A DNA stretch of 46,319 nucleotides from Oxalobacteraceae bacterium OM1 (GTDB taxonomy: Bacteria; Pseudomonadota; Gammaproteobacteria; Burkholderiales; Burkholderiaceae_D), in the NCBI GenBank assembly GCA_004570315.1, contig SPQI01000477.1, positions 1 through 46,319 on the forward strand, in the 5' to 3' direction. The position numbers and the translations under genes are program-made. Under the pieces are notes generated by a model. The model worked only from the letters and a program-made list of their open reading frames with translations, searched no databases and was not told the origin of the DNA. Below are positions 7,892 to 16,406 of this stretch, piece after piece. Positions within the stretch are counted from its first letter, which is position 1. Each line of letters begins with the position of its first letter.

Positions 7892-9058
7892 ATGGCACGC
7901 AAAGTGCAATACGAAGGGGTGTATGCGCGAGACGCATCGATTCTCATTAGTTTTAACTGGGAAGGACGGCGCCACCGCGAACGCATTGCGATGCCACCGA
8001 CTGCTGCCACTCTGCGTGCAGCATCAAGGGCTCGGCACGACATCGTCAAAGCAATCGCTGTGGGCAGCTTCAGTGTCGATGACTTCGCCCGCTATTTCCC
8101 GCATTCCAAGTTTCTCAAATCGAACGTTAACCCTGTTGGCAGCACCGTTGCATGCATTGCTGAGACATGGCTGACTATTGCCGGGCAGAGGCTAGCCGAG
8201 ACCACAGTTAAGGAATACCGCAACACCATCAATAAGCACCTGCTCCCCAGATTCGGGCACCGCGAGATTGCATCGATCCGTTTTGAAGAGCTCCTCCTTC
8301 ATCTTGCAAGTAAAAACCTTAGGAATGCCAGAACATTTAACAATGTACTGACGCCTATACGCGCCGTCTGGGCGTACGCTGTAAAAACTGGGAAGGCACC
8401 GGTCGACATTCTGGCCCAAATGCCGACACGCAAGCACCAGAAAGCCAAGCCGGACCCGCTTGACCTGCATGAAATCGACTTGGTGCTGCGCCATCTCGCA
8501 ACGCTTAATGATGACCAATGGCTAAATTATTTTACGTTCGCCTTATTTACTGGCTTGCGGCCATCTGAACTGATTGCATTGAAATGGGAAGACGTAGACT
8601 TTGACCGCAAACAGGTATTGGTTGAACGCGCGCGCGTGCGCGGAATCGATAAAGATGCCAAGACGCATCGTTCGAGGAATGTCGACCTGCAGTCGCGTGC
8701 ATTGTCAGCATTAACCCGGCAAATGAAGCACACATTCCTGGCGGGCGGTTTCGTATTCCAAAATCCAAGAACTAACGAACGCCTATTCGATACGGGTCCG
8801 CCTGTCCAGGACGGTTGGCGGCCGACGTTGCGGGCGGTCGGACTAAGGGGCCGCGATGCGAAACAGACGCGGCACACGTTCGCCACCATGTGTCTGCACG
8901 CGGGCATGAATCCGGCATATGTTGCTCGTCAAATGGGTCACAGCGACGCTCGGATGTTCTTTGAGGTGTACGCGAAGTGGATTGACGGACAGGCGAATGA
9001 GCTGGAGATTTCGAAGCTTGACGCACTAGTCGGCACTTCGGACATGGCGCCGTTGTGA
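7892..9058 (+). CDS. Tyrosine recombinase / site-specific integrase (388 aa)
   Basis: The start at 7892 (MARKVQYEG) has AGGAG at 7-base spacing; the upstream in-frame ATG at 7841 lacks one. The N-terminus resembles the arm-binding (DUF3596-type) domain, residues ~80-175 the core-binding SAM-like domain, and ~190-370 the catalytic domain. Box I is FTGLRPSELIALKWEDVDF with Arg near 223. Box II is K-Q-T-R-H-T-F-A-T with Arg near 327, then MGHSDA, then FFEVYAKW with the nucleophile Tyr. The first box-II histidine position is Lys here. All other catalytic residues are present, so it looks intact. No tRNA target is seen beside it. Confidence 0.93.
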   Translation: MARKVQYEGVYARDASILISFNWEGRRHRERIAMPPTAATLRAASRARHDIVKAIAVGSFSVDDFARYFPHSKFLKSNVNPVGSTVACIAETWLTIAGQRLAETTVKEYRNTINKHLLPRFGHREIASIRFEELLLHLASKNLRNARTFNNVLTPIRAVWAYAVKTGKAPVDILAQMPTRKHQKAKPDPLDLHEIDLVLRHLATLNDDQWLNYFTFALFTGLRPSELIALKWEDVDFDRKQVLVERARVRGIDKDAKTHRSRNVDLQSRALSALTRQMKHTFLAGGFVFQNPRTNERLFDTGPPVQDGWRPTLRAVGLRGRDAKQTRHTFATMCLHAGMNPAYVARQMGHSDARMFFEVYAKWIDGQANELEISKLDALVGTSDMAPL

Positions 9059-9072
9059 CACTTCTTTGTGAC
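9053..9072. repeat. TTGTGAC repeats at the integrase 3' end
   Basis: TTGTGAC at 9053-9059 overlaps the integrase stop codon, and TTTGTGAC follows at 9065-9072. They are the reverse complement of the TCACAAAC motif repeated upstream of the gene. Confidence 0.4.
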
Positions 9073-9103
9073 CAAAACCAAAATTTAATGGAAATAGCGG
9101 ACA

Positions 9104-9631
9104 GTGGCATGCGGGTTTGCGCCGACTAATTCCATAGTATTTCCTAATGGACAGTTTCGATTCCTGTCGGCGGGACCAACGCAGTCCAGAACATCCAACC
9201 ACTTGCAGTGCGTCCCGTCGGTGCTCGTCGTATCGAACGTCTTGCTGGCGCCCGCCATCCCGCAGGAAGTCACTGGGTGGCTGCTGTGTATTGGAGCGGC
9301 ACTTTCGCTAGTCTATCTGTGCTCGGTCCGCGGGCCGCAACGGTGGCGCGAAAACAAGCTGCCCGTGATGGACTGGGTTTGGTACATCGCCCTGTCTTAT
9401 CTCGCATACGCACTAGCGTTGATCTCAGGCATCGGTGTGCTGCGCAGCGCCGCCTGGGCAATGCCAGCCATCGGTGGGACCATGGTGTTCATGCTCATCA
9501 TCGGCATCCGCAACGCCTGGGATCTGGCCGTCTGGCTCCCCTTGCAGGAACGCAATCCGGAGCGACAGCCAACTGCTGCCGAGACCACGGCGCCCCGCCA
9601 GTCGGAGTCGGCTCGGACCATTGAACGTTGA
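9104..9631 (+). CDS. Hypothetical membrane protein (up to 175 aa)
   Basis: Three good hydrophobic helices support this frame: VTGWLLCIGAALSLVYLCSV, VWYIALSYLAYALALISGIGVL and AIGGTMVFMLIIGIRNAWDLAVW. A polar Glu/Arg/Thr-rich tail follows. The frame opens at a GTG with no clear ribosome binding site; the first ~45 residues look unlike protein, so translation may begin later, near residue 40. No family is recognised. It lies 46 bases after the integrase. Confidence 0.45.
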   Translation: MACGFAPTNSIVFPNGQFRFLSAGPTQSRTSNHLQCVPSVLVVSNVLLAPAIPQEVTGWLLCIGAALSLVYLCSVRGPQRWRENKLPVMDWVWYIALSYLAYALALISGIGVLRSAAWAMPAIGGTMVFMLIIGIRNAWDLAVWLPLQERNPERQPTAAETTAPRQSESARTIER

Positions 9632-9902
9632 GGCGCGATTGGTCCTGTGCCAGGACCGAATCGCTCGCCGGGGCGCCCGCCAATGCCTGCTTGAGCAACC
9701 GTCCAAGGTCGGAAACATCGGGTGCTCGCGCATTTCCACATGCGCCGCCACAGCGATGACGTCTCATCGACGTCCGGAGCACGCTGTGACGTACCGGTCA
9801 TACCGTTTTTCCCGTGCAAAGCAGTGATTGGAACGCGTCAGCGCACCATGCCAATGCGACAGAGAAAACCGCCCCATCGTTGGCCCGAGTTCCCGATAAC
9901 GT

Positions 9903-11621
9903 CTAGAACTGCTCCCAGTCGTCAGAGCGCGCCGCCGTCCGCCGGATGGTCCGCGCGGATATCGCTAAAGACGCCGATGTGTTTGACCTCGGCACGTTGG
10001 TTACGCTGGTCCGCTTCGTCGCCGAAACCACGCGTGCGGCAGGCTTGGAGCTCACGGAAAAGGCGGGACGCATGCTGTCCAGCTTGAAGACGCTGACAGC
10101 CTCGGCCAGTTTATCGGCCTGGTCCTGCATGGCAGTGGAGGCCGCAGCAGCCTCTTCGACAAGCGCTGCGTTCTGCTGCGTAGTTTGGTCCATCTGGTTG
10201 ATTGCCTGATTGATCTGCTCAATCCCGGACGTTTGCTCCGCCGTCGCGGCAAGGATTTCGCCCATGATGTCAGTAACGCGCTGGACGCTCTGCATGATGT
10301 CTTTCATCGTCGAACCTGCCTGGTCCACTTGACTCACGCCCAAGCCTACCTTCGCGACAGAGTCATCGATGAGCTCCTTGATCTCCTTGGCCGCTGCCGC
10401 CGATCGTTGGGCAAGACTGCGCACTTCACTCGCGACCACAGCGAAACCGCGGCCTTGCTCGCCCGCGCGCGCAGCCTCGACTGCCGCATTCAGCGCCAGG
10501 ATGTTGGTCTGGAATGCGATGCCATCGATGACCGCGATGATGTCGGCAATCTTGCGCGAGGATTCGTTAATGGACGACATGGTGTTGACCACCTCGCCGA
10601 CCGCCGTTCCTCCCTTGGCTGCGATTCCGGAGGCTGCGGTGGCGAGTTGATCCGCCTGCCGTGCGTTATCGGCGTTCTGCCTCACGGTTGAGGTCAGTTC
10701 TTCCATGGATGAAGCGGTTTCCTCAAGCGCACTTGCCTGTTGCTCTGTGCGGCTGGAGAGGTCCTGGTTGCCTGCCGCAATCTCACCTGCCCCATTGGCG
10801 ATGGCGTCCGTCCCGGTGCGCACGGTTGAAATCATGCCCGCCAGGCTGTCGTTCATTTCGGTGAGTGAATTCAGCAGCTGGCCGAGTTCGTCCTTCTCCA
10901 CGGCACGCGTCTTCGCAGTCAGGTCGCCTTCTGCCACGGTCTTGACGACGGCCAGCGCGGACTTCAGTGGAACGGTAATGCTGCGCGTGAGAAGCCAAGC
11001 CCAACCTGCGCCGAAAGCGACAGCCAATACCGAGAACAACAGCATGAGATTCCGGCTCTGCGCCGAAATTTCACCAATGTCAGATCCGATCTTGTCCATG
11101 GTATCGCGCTGGAACTGGAGCATTTCCTTCAGGGCGTTTTGATAACCGCTGACGCTCGGATTGAACTTTTCCTCAAATAATTTGTTCGTCGCCTCCAGAT
11201 TGCCAGACGCCTTCTCCTTCATGATCGCGTCGCGCATGGAAATGTATTCGCTGCGCGCCTTCACGAGCCGCTCAAAGACTTTCTTCTCCTCCGGACCGGT
11301 CAAGAGAGCTTCGACTTTCTTTTGTATCTCCGAACCGCTCTTCGTCAGTTCGGCGGCATCGGCTGAGAAAAACGTGGCGAGTGTGGGGTCGTTACTTTTC
11401 ACGATTGCCAGCGTGCGTCGCACGCCGGCCGCGACATTGGCCGAGAGGTCACTGATCAGACGTTCTTTTAAGAGCGGCGTGGCCATCAAATTCTTCGTTT
11501 CGAAATCGATAACACTCAGGCGCCAGACGCCGAGGCCTGCTATCAAAATGCAAAGACCGAGAATGACGGTGAAGCCGGTGAAAAGGCGATAGCCAATACG
11601 AATACTGCGCAATGCATGCAT
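9903..11621 (-). CDS. Methyl-accepting chemotaxis protein (572 aa)
   Basis: The order is cytoplasmic tip, TM1 (~11-33), a periplasmic ~160-residue helical domain of the four-helix-bundle (4HB_MCP) type, TM2 (~192-215), HAMP (~215-265) and the signalling hairpin. The hairpin tip is highly conserved ([20 protein letters not shown], then [19 protein letters not shown]). The C-terminus ends DDWEQF, resembling the NWETF-type tether that recruits CheR and CheB. It transmits ligand binding in the periplasm to CheA/CheW. The ligand is unknown; the next gene downstream on the other side is a 2-oxoglutarate-type permease, so a carboxylate is one possibility. Confidence 0.95.
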   Translation of the reverse strand: MHALRSIRIGYRLFTGFTVILGLCILIAGLGVWRLSVIDFETKNLMATPLLKERLISDLSANVAAGVRRTLAIVKSNDPTLATFFSADAAELTKSGSEIQKKVEALLTGPEEKKVFERLVKARSEYISMRDAIMKEKASGNLEATNKLFEEKFNPSVSGYQNALKEMLQFQRDTMDKIGSDIGEISAQSRNLMLLFSVLAVAFGAGWAWLLTRSITVPLKSALAVVKTVAEGDLTAKTRAVEKDELGQLLNSLTEMNDSLAGMISTVRTGTDAIANGAGEIAAGNQDLSSRTEQQASALEETASSMEELTSTVRQNADNARQADQLATAASGIAAKGGTAVGEVVNTMSSINESSRKIADIIAVIDGIAFQTNILALNAAVEAARAGEQGRGFAVVASEVRSLAQRSAAAAKEIKELIDDSVAKVGLGVSQVDQAGSTMKDIMQSVQRVTDIMGEILAATAEQTSGIEQINQAINQMDQTTQQNAALVEEAAAASTAMQDQADKLAEAVSVFKLDSMRPAFSVSSKPAARVVSATKRTSVTNVPRSNTSASLAISARTIRRTAARSDDWEQF

Positions 11622-11713
11622 TTATATATCCCAGGATTGTTAGATTTATCAGTCAAGACGAGCGGATGCTTCTACGTCATCTCAGTACGCATTTTGCACC
11701 CAAGACTCGAGAA

Positions 11714-11735
11714 GCATGCAGTGCTTCTTGCATGC
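11714..11735. repeat. Inverted repeat upstream of the chemoreceptor gene
   Basis: GCATGCA (11714-11720) and TGCATGC (11729-11735) are perfect arms with an 8-base loop, about 95 bases before the chemoreceptor ATG. Further GCATGC copies lie near 11612-11620 and 11758. This could be an operator, or the effect of a common palindromic hexamer. Confidence 0.3.
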
Positions 11736-11891
11736 AAGGCGACGGCACAACGTTCGTGCATGCCTTCATCTATGACCGGTCATTGCGCAATCTCGACGTC
11801 GCTGCACATTGAAGCTCAGTTCTCGGACAAGCGGCGGCATGGTCCCTTGATGTCGCCGCTCCCTGTATCTCCGCTGGCGCTTTCCAATAAA

Positions 11892-13232
11892 TTATTGCGC
11901 CCGCGTCTCCGCATCAATCCTGGATTGCGCGCCCGTATCGCGCATGTACCAGCAGACGACCAGCGTGCAGGCGATCACGCCAGTGGTGTACCAGTAGAAG
12001 CTGCTTTCCATCTGAATCGACTTGAACCACAGGGCCAGGTACTCGGCCGTGCCGCCGAACACCGACACGGCGAACGCATACGGCACCCCGACCCCGGTGG
12101 CGCGGATGGAGGCCGGGAACAGCTCAGCCTTGACCAGGGCGTTAATCGAGGTGTAGCCGGACACGATGATCCAGGCGCAGGCAATCAAGCCAAATGCTTC
12201 CCAGGGACCGCTGGCATTGCGGATGGCTGTCAGCAGCGGCACGGTAAACAAGGTCCCGAGCAGCGCAAAGCCTACCAGCAAGGGGCGGCGGCCGAATCGA
12301 TCGGACAACGCGCCGTAGAGTGGTTGCAGGCACATCGCGAAGAGGAGCGATGCGGCCGATACGGCGGTGGTCTGCGCATCGGTGAGGCCGACGGACAGCC
12401 GCAGGAATTTCTGCATGTACGTGGTGTAGACATAGAAGGCCAGCGTGCCGCCCATGGTCAGGCCGACAACGAGCAGCACCTCTTTCGGGTGCTGGGCCAG
12501 CTGCTTCAGTCCGCCCATTGGCTTGGCCGTCTTGCGCGCGGCCTGGAAGGACTGGGTCTCCGGCAGGTTGTGGCGCATCCGCAAAGCCAGCAGCGCAAGC
12601 GCCGCGCCGGCCACAAAGGGAATGCGCCAGCCCCAGGCGCGCAGTTGCTGGGCATCGAGCAGGAATTTTTGCAGGACCAGCAACAGCAGCAACGCGAGCA
12701 GCTGACCACCGATCAGCGTAACGTACTGGAAGCTGCTGTAGAAACCGCGGTGCTTCGAGTCCGCCATTTCCGATAGATAGGTCGCGCTGGCGCCGTATTC
12801 GCCGCCCAGGCTGAGTCCCTGCAGCAAGCGCGCAAGGAGCAGGATGCAGGGTGACAGGATGCCGGCGGTGGCATAGGTCGGCGCGCAGGCGATCATGAGC
12901 GAACCGAAGCACATGAGCAGGACGGAAGTCATGAGGGCCGTCTTGCGGCCGTGCCGATCGCCGATGTGGCCGAACAGGATGCCGCCCACGGGGCGAACGA
13001 AGAACCCCAAGGCAAAGATTCCCGCCGTGGACATCATCTGCGCGGTCGGGTCTTGCGCTGGAAAGAAGGAACTCGCGAAGTACAGCGCGAATGCCGAATA
13101 GCAGTAGAAATCGAACCATTCGACGAGGTTGCCGGCCGAGCCGACGAAGATGGCCCGCAAACGCTTGCCGGAAATTCGCTCACTCGTGCCGGCCCTGCCT
13201 TCGATGGTCGCCCTTGTTGTGACTGTGTCCAT
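11892..13232 (-). CDS. MHS-family MFS permease, alpha-ketoglutarate type (446 aa)
   Basis: About twelve membrane helices and the MHS-family signatures are present: N-L-V-E-W-F-D-F-Y near residue 38, GHIGDRHGRKTAL in the 2-3 loop and ALSDRFGRRPLL in the 8-9 loop. Length and sequence match KgtP/ProP-group metabolite:H+ symporters, closest in feel to KgtP (2-oxoglutarate). It is transcribed divergently from a DctB-like kinase / FixJ-type regulator pair, with a 2-oxoglutarate dehydrogenase E1 gene next. That context makes uptake of 2-oxoglutarate or a related dicarboxylate the best guess. The intergenic region holds a clear dyad. Confidence 0.85.
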   Translation of the reverse strand: MDTVTTRATIEGRAGTSERISGKRLRAIFVGSAGNLVEWFDFYCYSAFALYFASSFFPAQDPTAQMMSTAGIFALGFFVRPVGGILFGHIGDRHGRKTALMTSVLLMCFGSLMIACAPTYATAGILSPCILLLARLLQGLSLGGEYGASATYLSEMADSKHRGFYSSFQYVTLIGGQLLALLLLLVLQKFLLDAQQLRAWGWRIPFVAGAALALLALRMRHNLPETQSFQAARKTAKPMGGLKQLAQHPKEVLLVVGLTMGGTLAFYVYTTYMQKFLRLSVGLTDAQTTAVSAASLLFAMCLQPLYGALSDRFGRRPLLVGFALLGTLFTVPLLTAIRNASGPWEAFGLIACAWIIVSGYTSINALVKAELFPASIRATGVGVPYAFAVSVFGGTAEYLALWFKSIQMESSFYWYTTGVIACTLVVCWYMRDTGAQSRIDAETRAQ

Positions 13233-13338
13233 TGTTGCCTCCTTTGGCGCACGGGAGATTCACGTATCTTCCCGTTTCAGGATGTCCACTATTCCGCCCG
13301 AAGCGCCGCCGCGCATCCGCAACTTCGTCATGCCCTCT

Positions 13339-13354
13339 TCCGTAAAACTACGGA
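13339..13354. promoter_or_regulatory. Candidate operator between permease and sensor kinase genes
   Basis: TCCGTA (13339-13344), AAAC and TACGGA (13349-13354) form a perfect 16-base dyad in the 183-base divergent region. Its position suggests a binding site for the response regulator encoded downstream, acting on one or both divergent promoters. This is inferred from placement. Confidence 0.4.
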
Positions 13355-13415
13355 GAAACACGCAACCGGTTCATGCAGCTGTTATCGTCTGCCGAACAGA
13401 TCCACAGGAAACGCA

Positions 13416-15545
13416 ATGCCCATTTGGTTCAACGCACGTCATTGGCGAGCGCTCATCGCTGCAGCCGGAGCGCTGATGCTAATCGCGGCCGCGGGGAACT
13501 GGGCCGAACGGCGCGAGCTGCAATCCAAGACGGACGCCTTGCGTCAGGCCGCCGCGGCGCATGCGCTCGGACTCCGCGGTCTCGTCGAAAAACACGACTT
13601 CCTGCCGCACGCCGCGGCGCGCCACCCCGACGTGCAGGAACTGCTGCGTACACCGCACGATGCGGCCTTGCGGGCGCGCGTCAACGACTACTTCACCGAC
13701 CTGCAGACCACAACCGGCGCGGCCGCGCTGTATCTCGTCGACCGGGCGGGACTGACGCTTGCCGCCAGCAACTGGAATTTGCCATCGAGCTTCGTCGGGC
13801 AGTCCTACCGCCGGCGGCCCTATTTCGAAGACGCCGTTCAGGGCCGCCGCGGATTTTTCTATGGCCTGGGACTGACCACGGGTCAATCCGGCCTGTTCAT
13901 CGCAGAACCGGTGCGTTCGCAAGGCGCCATCCTCGGCGTGGCGGTCGTCAAAATCAGCCTCGAACCGCTGCAGGCCACCTGGATGCACAGTGCCGATCCC
14001 GTGGTGCTCAGGGACAGTCACGGCATCGTCTTTCTGAGCGCCGTGCCGGATTGGCTGTTCCACAGCATCCAACCCGTTTCTGCCGCAGATTTGCAGTGGG
14101 TCGCCGAACACGGTCAGTACGGCAGCCGGGAGCGCTTCGATCTCCTGCCATGGAGCGTCGAGCCACGACGCGGCACGTCAGGCTTCGTCGTGCACACCGC
14201 CATGCGGGAACGCAACATGGATCTGCTTGCGCTCGACACGCCGCTGCCGGAGCTTGGCTGGACTCTCACTGTCACGACGGACATGAAAGAGGTGGTCCAG
14301 GCGCGCCAGGTCGCGTTGGCGCTGACCGCGCTGGCTGTCGCGTTGCTGCTGCTTGGCGTGCTGTACTGGCGCCTGCGCGAGAAGCGCTTCGTCGAACAGA
14401 GAGCGGCCCGCATCGAGTTGGAACGCCGGGTCGAAGAGCGCACGCGCGACCTGCAGGAGGCGCACGCATTCCGCAAGGCGATGGAAGACTCGCTCCTCGT
14501 GGGCATGCGTGCCAGGGATCCCGACGGCAAAATCATCTACGTCAATCCCGCCCTCTGCGCCATGGTGGGGTACAGCGCGGAGGAATTGCTTGGTCGCCGG
14601 CCGCCCTACCCGTATTGGCATCCGGACGACCTGGAAAAGCAGGCACGTGAGAGCGACGACGCTTTGCAGGGACGCGCCGCGCCGCATGGCTTCGAATCGC
14701 GCATCCGCCACAAGGACGGCCACGATGTGATCACGATGGTCTACACCGCCCCGCTCGTCGACGCGCAGGGCGTGCGTCGAGGCTGGATGAGTTCCGTGGT
14801 GGACATCACCGCGCAAAAGCAGGCCGAAGCCCGGCAACGGGACCAGGAACTGCGTCTCCAGCGCAGCGCCCGCCTGGCGAGCGTCGGCGAGATGGCGTCC
14901 ACACTGGCGCATGAACTCAACCAGCCGCTGATGGCGCTCTCCAACTTCGCGGTTGCGGCGCGTGCACTGGCCACGTGCGGGTCGTCGGACATGCTGGCCG
15001 GCACGCTTGACGAAATCGTCGGACAGTCCAAGCGCGCAAGTGAAATCGTCAAGCGGGTGCGCGCTTTCATCAACCCGCAGCGGGCGCACTATGAAAGTTT
15101 GAGGATGCAGAGCGTCATGACGCATGCGGAGACGTTGTTGAAGCCGGAGTTGCAACGCCATGGGGTCGCGCTGCGGCTGTCACTGGAGGATACAACCGCG
15201 CAAGTACGCGGCGACCGGATACTGCTCGAGCAGGTGCTCGCCAATCTGATCCACAACGCGCTCCATGCCATGCACGACCAGCCACGTCATCGCCGCAACA
15301 TCGAACTCACCTGCCGGCGCATTGGACAGGATCTCCGCGTCACCGTTGCCGACCAAGGGCCGGGTATTCCCGGCGAACAGCTTGAGCAGGTCTTTGTCCC
15401 CTTCTTCACGACGAAGCACGACGGGCTGGGACTTGGACTCAACATTTGCCGCACCATCGTCGAAGCCCACGGCGGATGCATCACCGTGGAAAACCGCACC
15501 GGCGGCGGTGCCGCTTTTTCATTCACCTTGCCCACCATCCCATGA
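13416..15545 (+). CDS. DctB-like sensor histidine kinase with PAS domain (709 aa)
   Basis: ATG 13416 follows AGGAA at 5-base spacing; the frame is open far upstream but antisense to the permease. The order is TM1 (~12-29), a periplasmic double-Cache domain with the DctB-type stretch ASNWNLPSSFVGQSYRRRPYF and GLTTGQSGLFIAEPV, and TM2 (~295-315). A coiled linker, PAS (~350-475) and HisKA with AHELNQPL (His ~499) follow, then HATPase with N- and G-boxes (NLIHNALHAM, ADQGPGIPG, GLGLGLNICRTIV). It should bind a carboxylate outside the membrane and phosphorylate the regulator whose start overlaps its stop. The PAS insert is an addition to the classical DctB plan. Confidence 0.92.
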   Translation: MPIWFNARHWRALIAAAGALMLIAAAGNWAERRELQSKTDALRQAAAAHALGLRGLVEKHDFLPHAAARHPDVQELLRTPHDAALRARVNDYFTDLQTTTGAAALYLVDRAGLTLAASNWNLPSSFVGQSYRRRPYFEDAVQGRRGFFYGLGLTTGQSGLFIAEPVRSQGAILGVAVVKISLEPLQATWMHSADPVVLRDSHGIVFLSAVPDWLFHSIQPVSAADLQWVAEHGQYGSRERFDLLPWSVEPRRGTSGFVVHTAMRERNMDLLALDTPLPELGWTLTVTTDMKEVVQARQVALALTALAVALLLLGVLYWRLREKRFVEQRAARIELERRVEERTRDLQEAHAFRKAMEDSLLVGMRARDPDGKIIYVNPALCAMVGYSAEELLGRRPPYPYWHPDDLEKQARESDDALQGRAAPHGFESRIRHKDGHDVITMVYTAPLVDAQGVRRGWMSSVVDITAQKQAEARQRDQELRLQRSARLASVGEMASTLAHELNQPLMALSNFAVAARALATCGSSDMLAGTLDEIVGQSKRASEIVKRVRAFINPQRAHYESLRMQSVMTHAETLLKPELQRHGVALRLSLEDTTAQVRGDRILLEQVLANLIHNALHAMHDQPRHRRNIELTCRRIGQDLRVTVADQGPGIPGEQLEQVFVPFFTTKHDGLGLGLNICRTIVEAHGGCITVENRTGGGAAFSFTLPTIP

Positions 15546-16141
15546 ACGACATGCCACTGACGCTGTTCGTCGTCGACGACGATGAAGCCCTCCGGCGTTC
15601 GCTGCTGCTGTTGCTGTTTTCGCAGGGCCTTGCCGTGCAAGCCTTCGACTCGGGAGAAGCGTTTCTCGACGCGATCGATGTGCGCCAGCCGGGTTGCGTC
15701 ATTCTCGACCTGCGCATGGGCGGCATGAGCGGCCTGGCCGTCTTCGAACGCCTTCGCGCCGCGCACAGCCCGCTCGTGACCCTGTTCCTGTCCGCGCACG
15801 GCGACATCCCGACTGCGCTTGAAGCGGTCCGGCGCGGTGCCTACGACTGGGCGGAAAAACCGGACACCCAGCAGTTGCTCGACAAGCTCCCCGCCGCCAT
15901 TGCACTGGCCCGTGCCCGCGCTCATGCGCTGCGGCTGTGGGCGGAGCTGACGCCACGGGAGCGAGAGGTAGCGCGCCTGGTCGGACTTGGCCATCCGAAC
16001 AAGGAAATTGCACGCGTCCTTGTGCCGCCCTGCGGGCCTCGTTCGGTGGAAACCCATCGCGCCAACATTTTCAGCAAACTGCAGTGCGCCAATGACAACG
16101 AGCTCGGACGCTGGCTGGCTGCCCATCCCTGGCTCGACTGA
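15542..16141 (+). CDS. FixJ/LuxR-type response regulator (199 aa)
   Basis: The start ATG overlaps the kinase stop (ATGA), implying coupled translation. The receiver domain has VVDDDE acidic residues, phospho-Asp 56 in VILDLRMGG, Ser 84 and Lys 106. The C-terminal LuxR-type helix-turn-helix runs from LTPREREVARLVGLGHPNKEIA to SVETHRANIFSKLQ. Between those helices the usual seven-residue turn (G-I-S-P-R-T-V in many homologues) is nine residues long (VPPCGPRSV). It probably controls the divergent permease gene, itself, or the E1 gene downstream. Confidence 0.92.
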   Translation: MNDMPLTLFVVDDDEALRRSLLLLLFSQGLAVQAFDSGEAFLDAIDVRQPGCVILDLRMGGMSGLAVFERLRAAHSPLVTLFLSAHGDIPTALEAVRRGAYDWAEKPDTQQLLDKLPAAIALARARAHALRLWAELTPREREVARLVGLGHPNKEIARVLVPPCGPRSVETHRANIFSKLQCANDNELGRWLAAHPWLD

Positions 16142-16145
16142 AGAC

Positions 16146-16186
16146 CATGCGCTGCGGCGCATGACCGTGTCGGCGGTGGCTTTTTT
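16146..16186 (+). terminator. Possible weak terminator after the regulator gene
   Basis: CATGCGC (16146-16152) and GCGCATG (16157-16163) make a tight 7-bp stem just after the stop codon. ACCG/CGGT can form a second small stem ending at 16177, and six T residues follow at 16181-16186. The T-run is not directly after the strong stem, so termination would be partial at best. Confidence 0.25.
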
Positions 16187-16353
16187 CGCATGGATTCTTG
16201 CCCGGCGCCAAGCCACTTAGCCCGCTTATTGTTCGGTGGAGATATCCGGAAGAGAACAGAACATCAGCGTGCCATTGCCGTGACCCGGAATCGCTTCGAA
16301 TTGGCCCGGAAACGATGCTCCGGTGAATTCCCTTTGCCAGTCGTCGGGCAGAT

Positions 16354-16370
16354 ACTGGACTCATACCAGT
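16354..16370. promoter_or_regulatory. Dyad in the E1 gene leader region
   Basis: ACTGG (16354-16358) and CCAGT (16366-16370) form an inverted repeat with a 7-base spacer, 37 bases before the E1 start codon. A third CCAGT half lies near 16337. It could be an operator for this gene; it does not match the dyad at 13339-13354. Confidence 0.25.
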
Positions 16371-16406
16371 TGACCGCAGCGACAGGACCTGCAAAGGACA
16401 ATCATT

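Noticed and set aside
9498-9782. 94-codon minus-strand frame with a DLGRLLKQAL stretch
   Set aside because: It overlaps the plus-strand membrane protein, which has three clear hydrophobic helices. The frame has no ribosome binding site and ends in Arg/Pro-rich shadow sequence.
11616-12776. 386-codon open frame on the plus strand
   Set aside because: It is antisense to the KgtP-like permease and lacks any recognisable domain.
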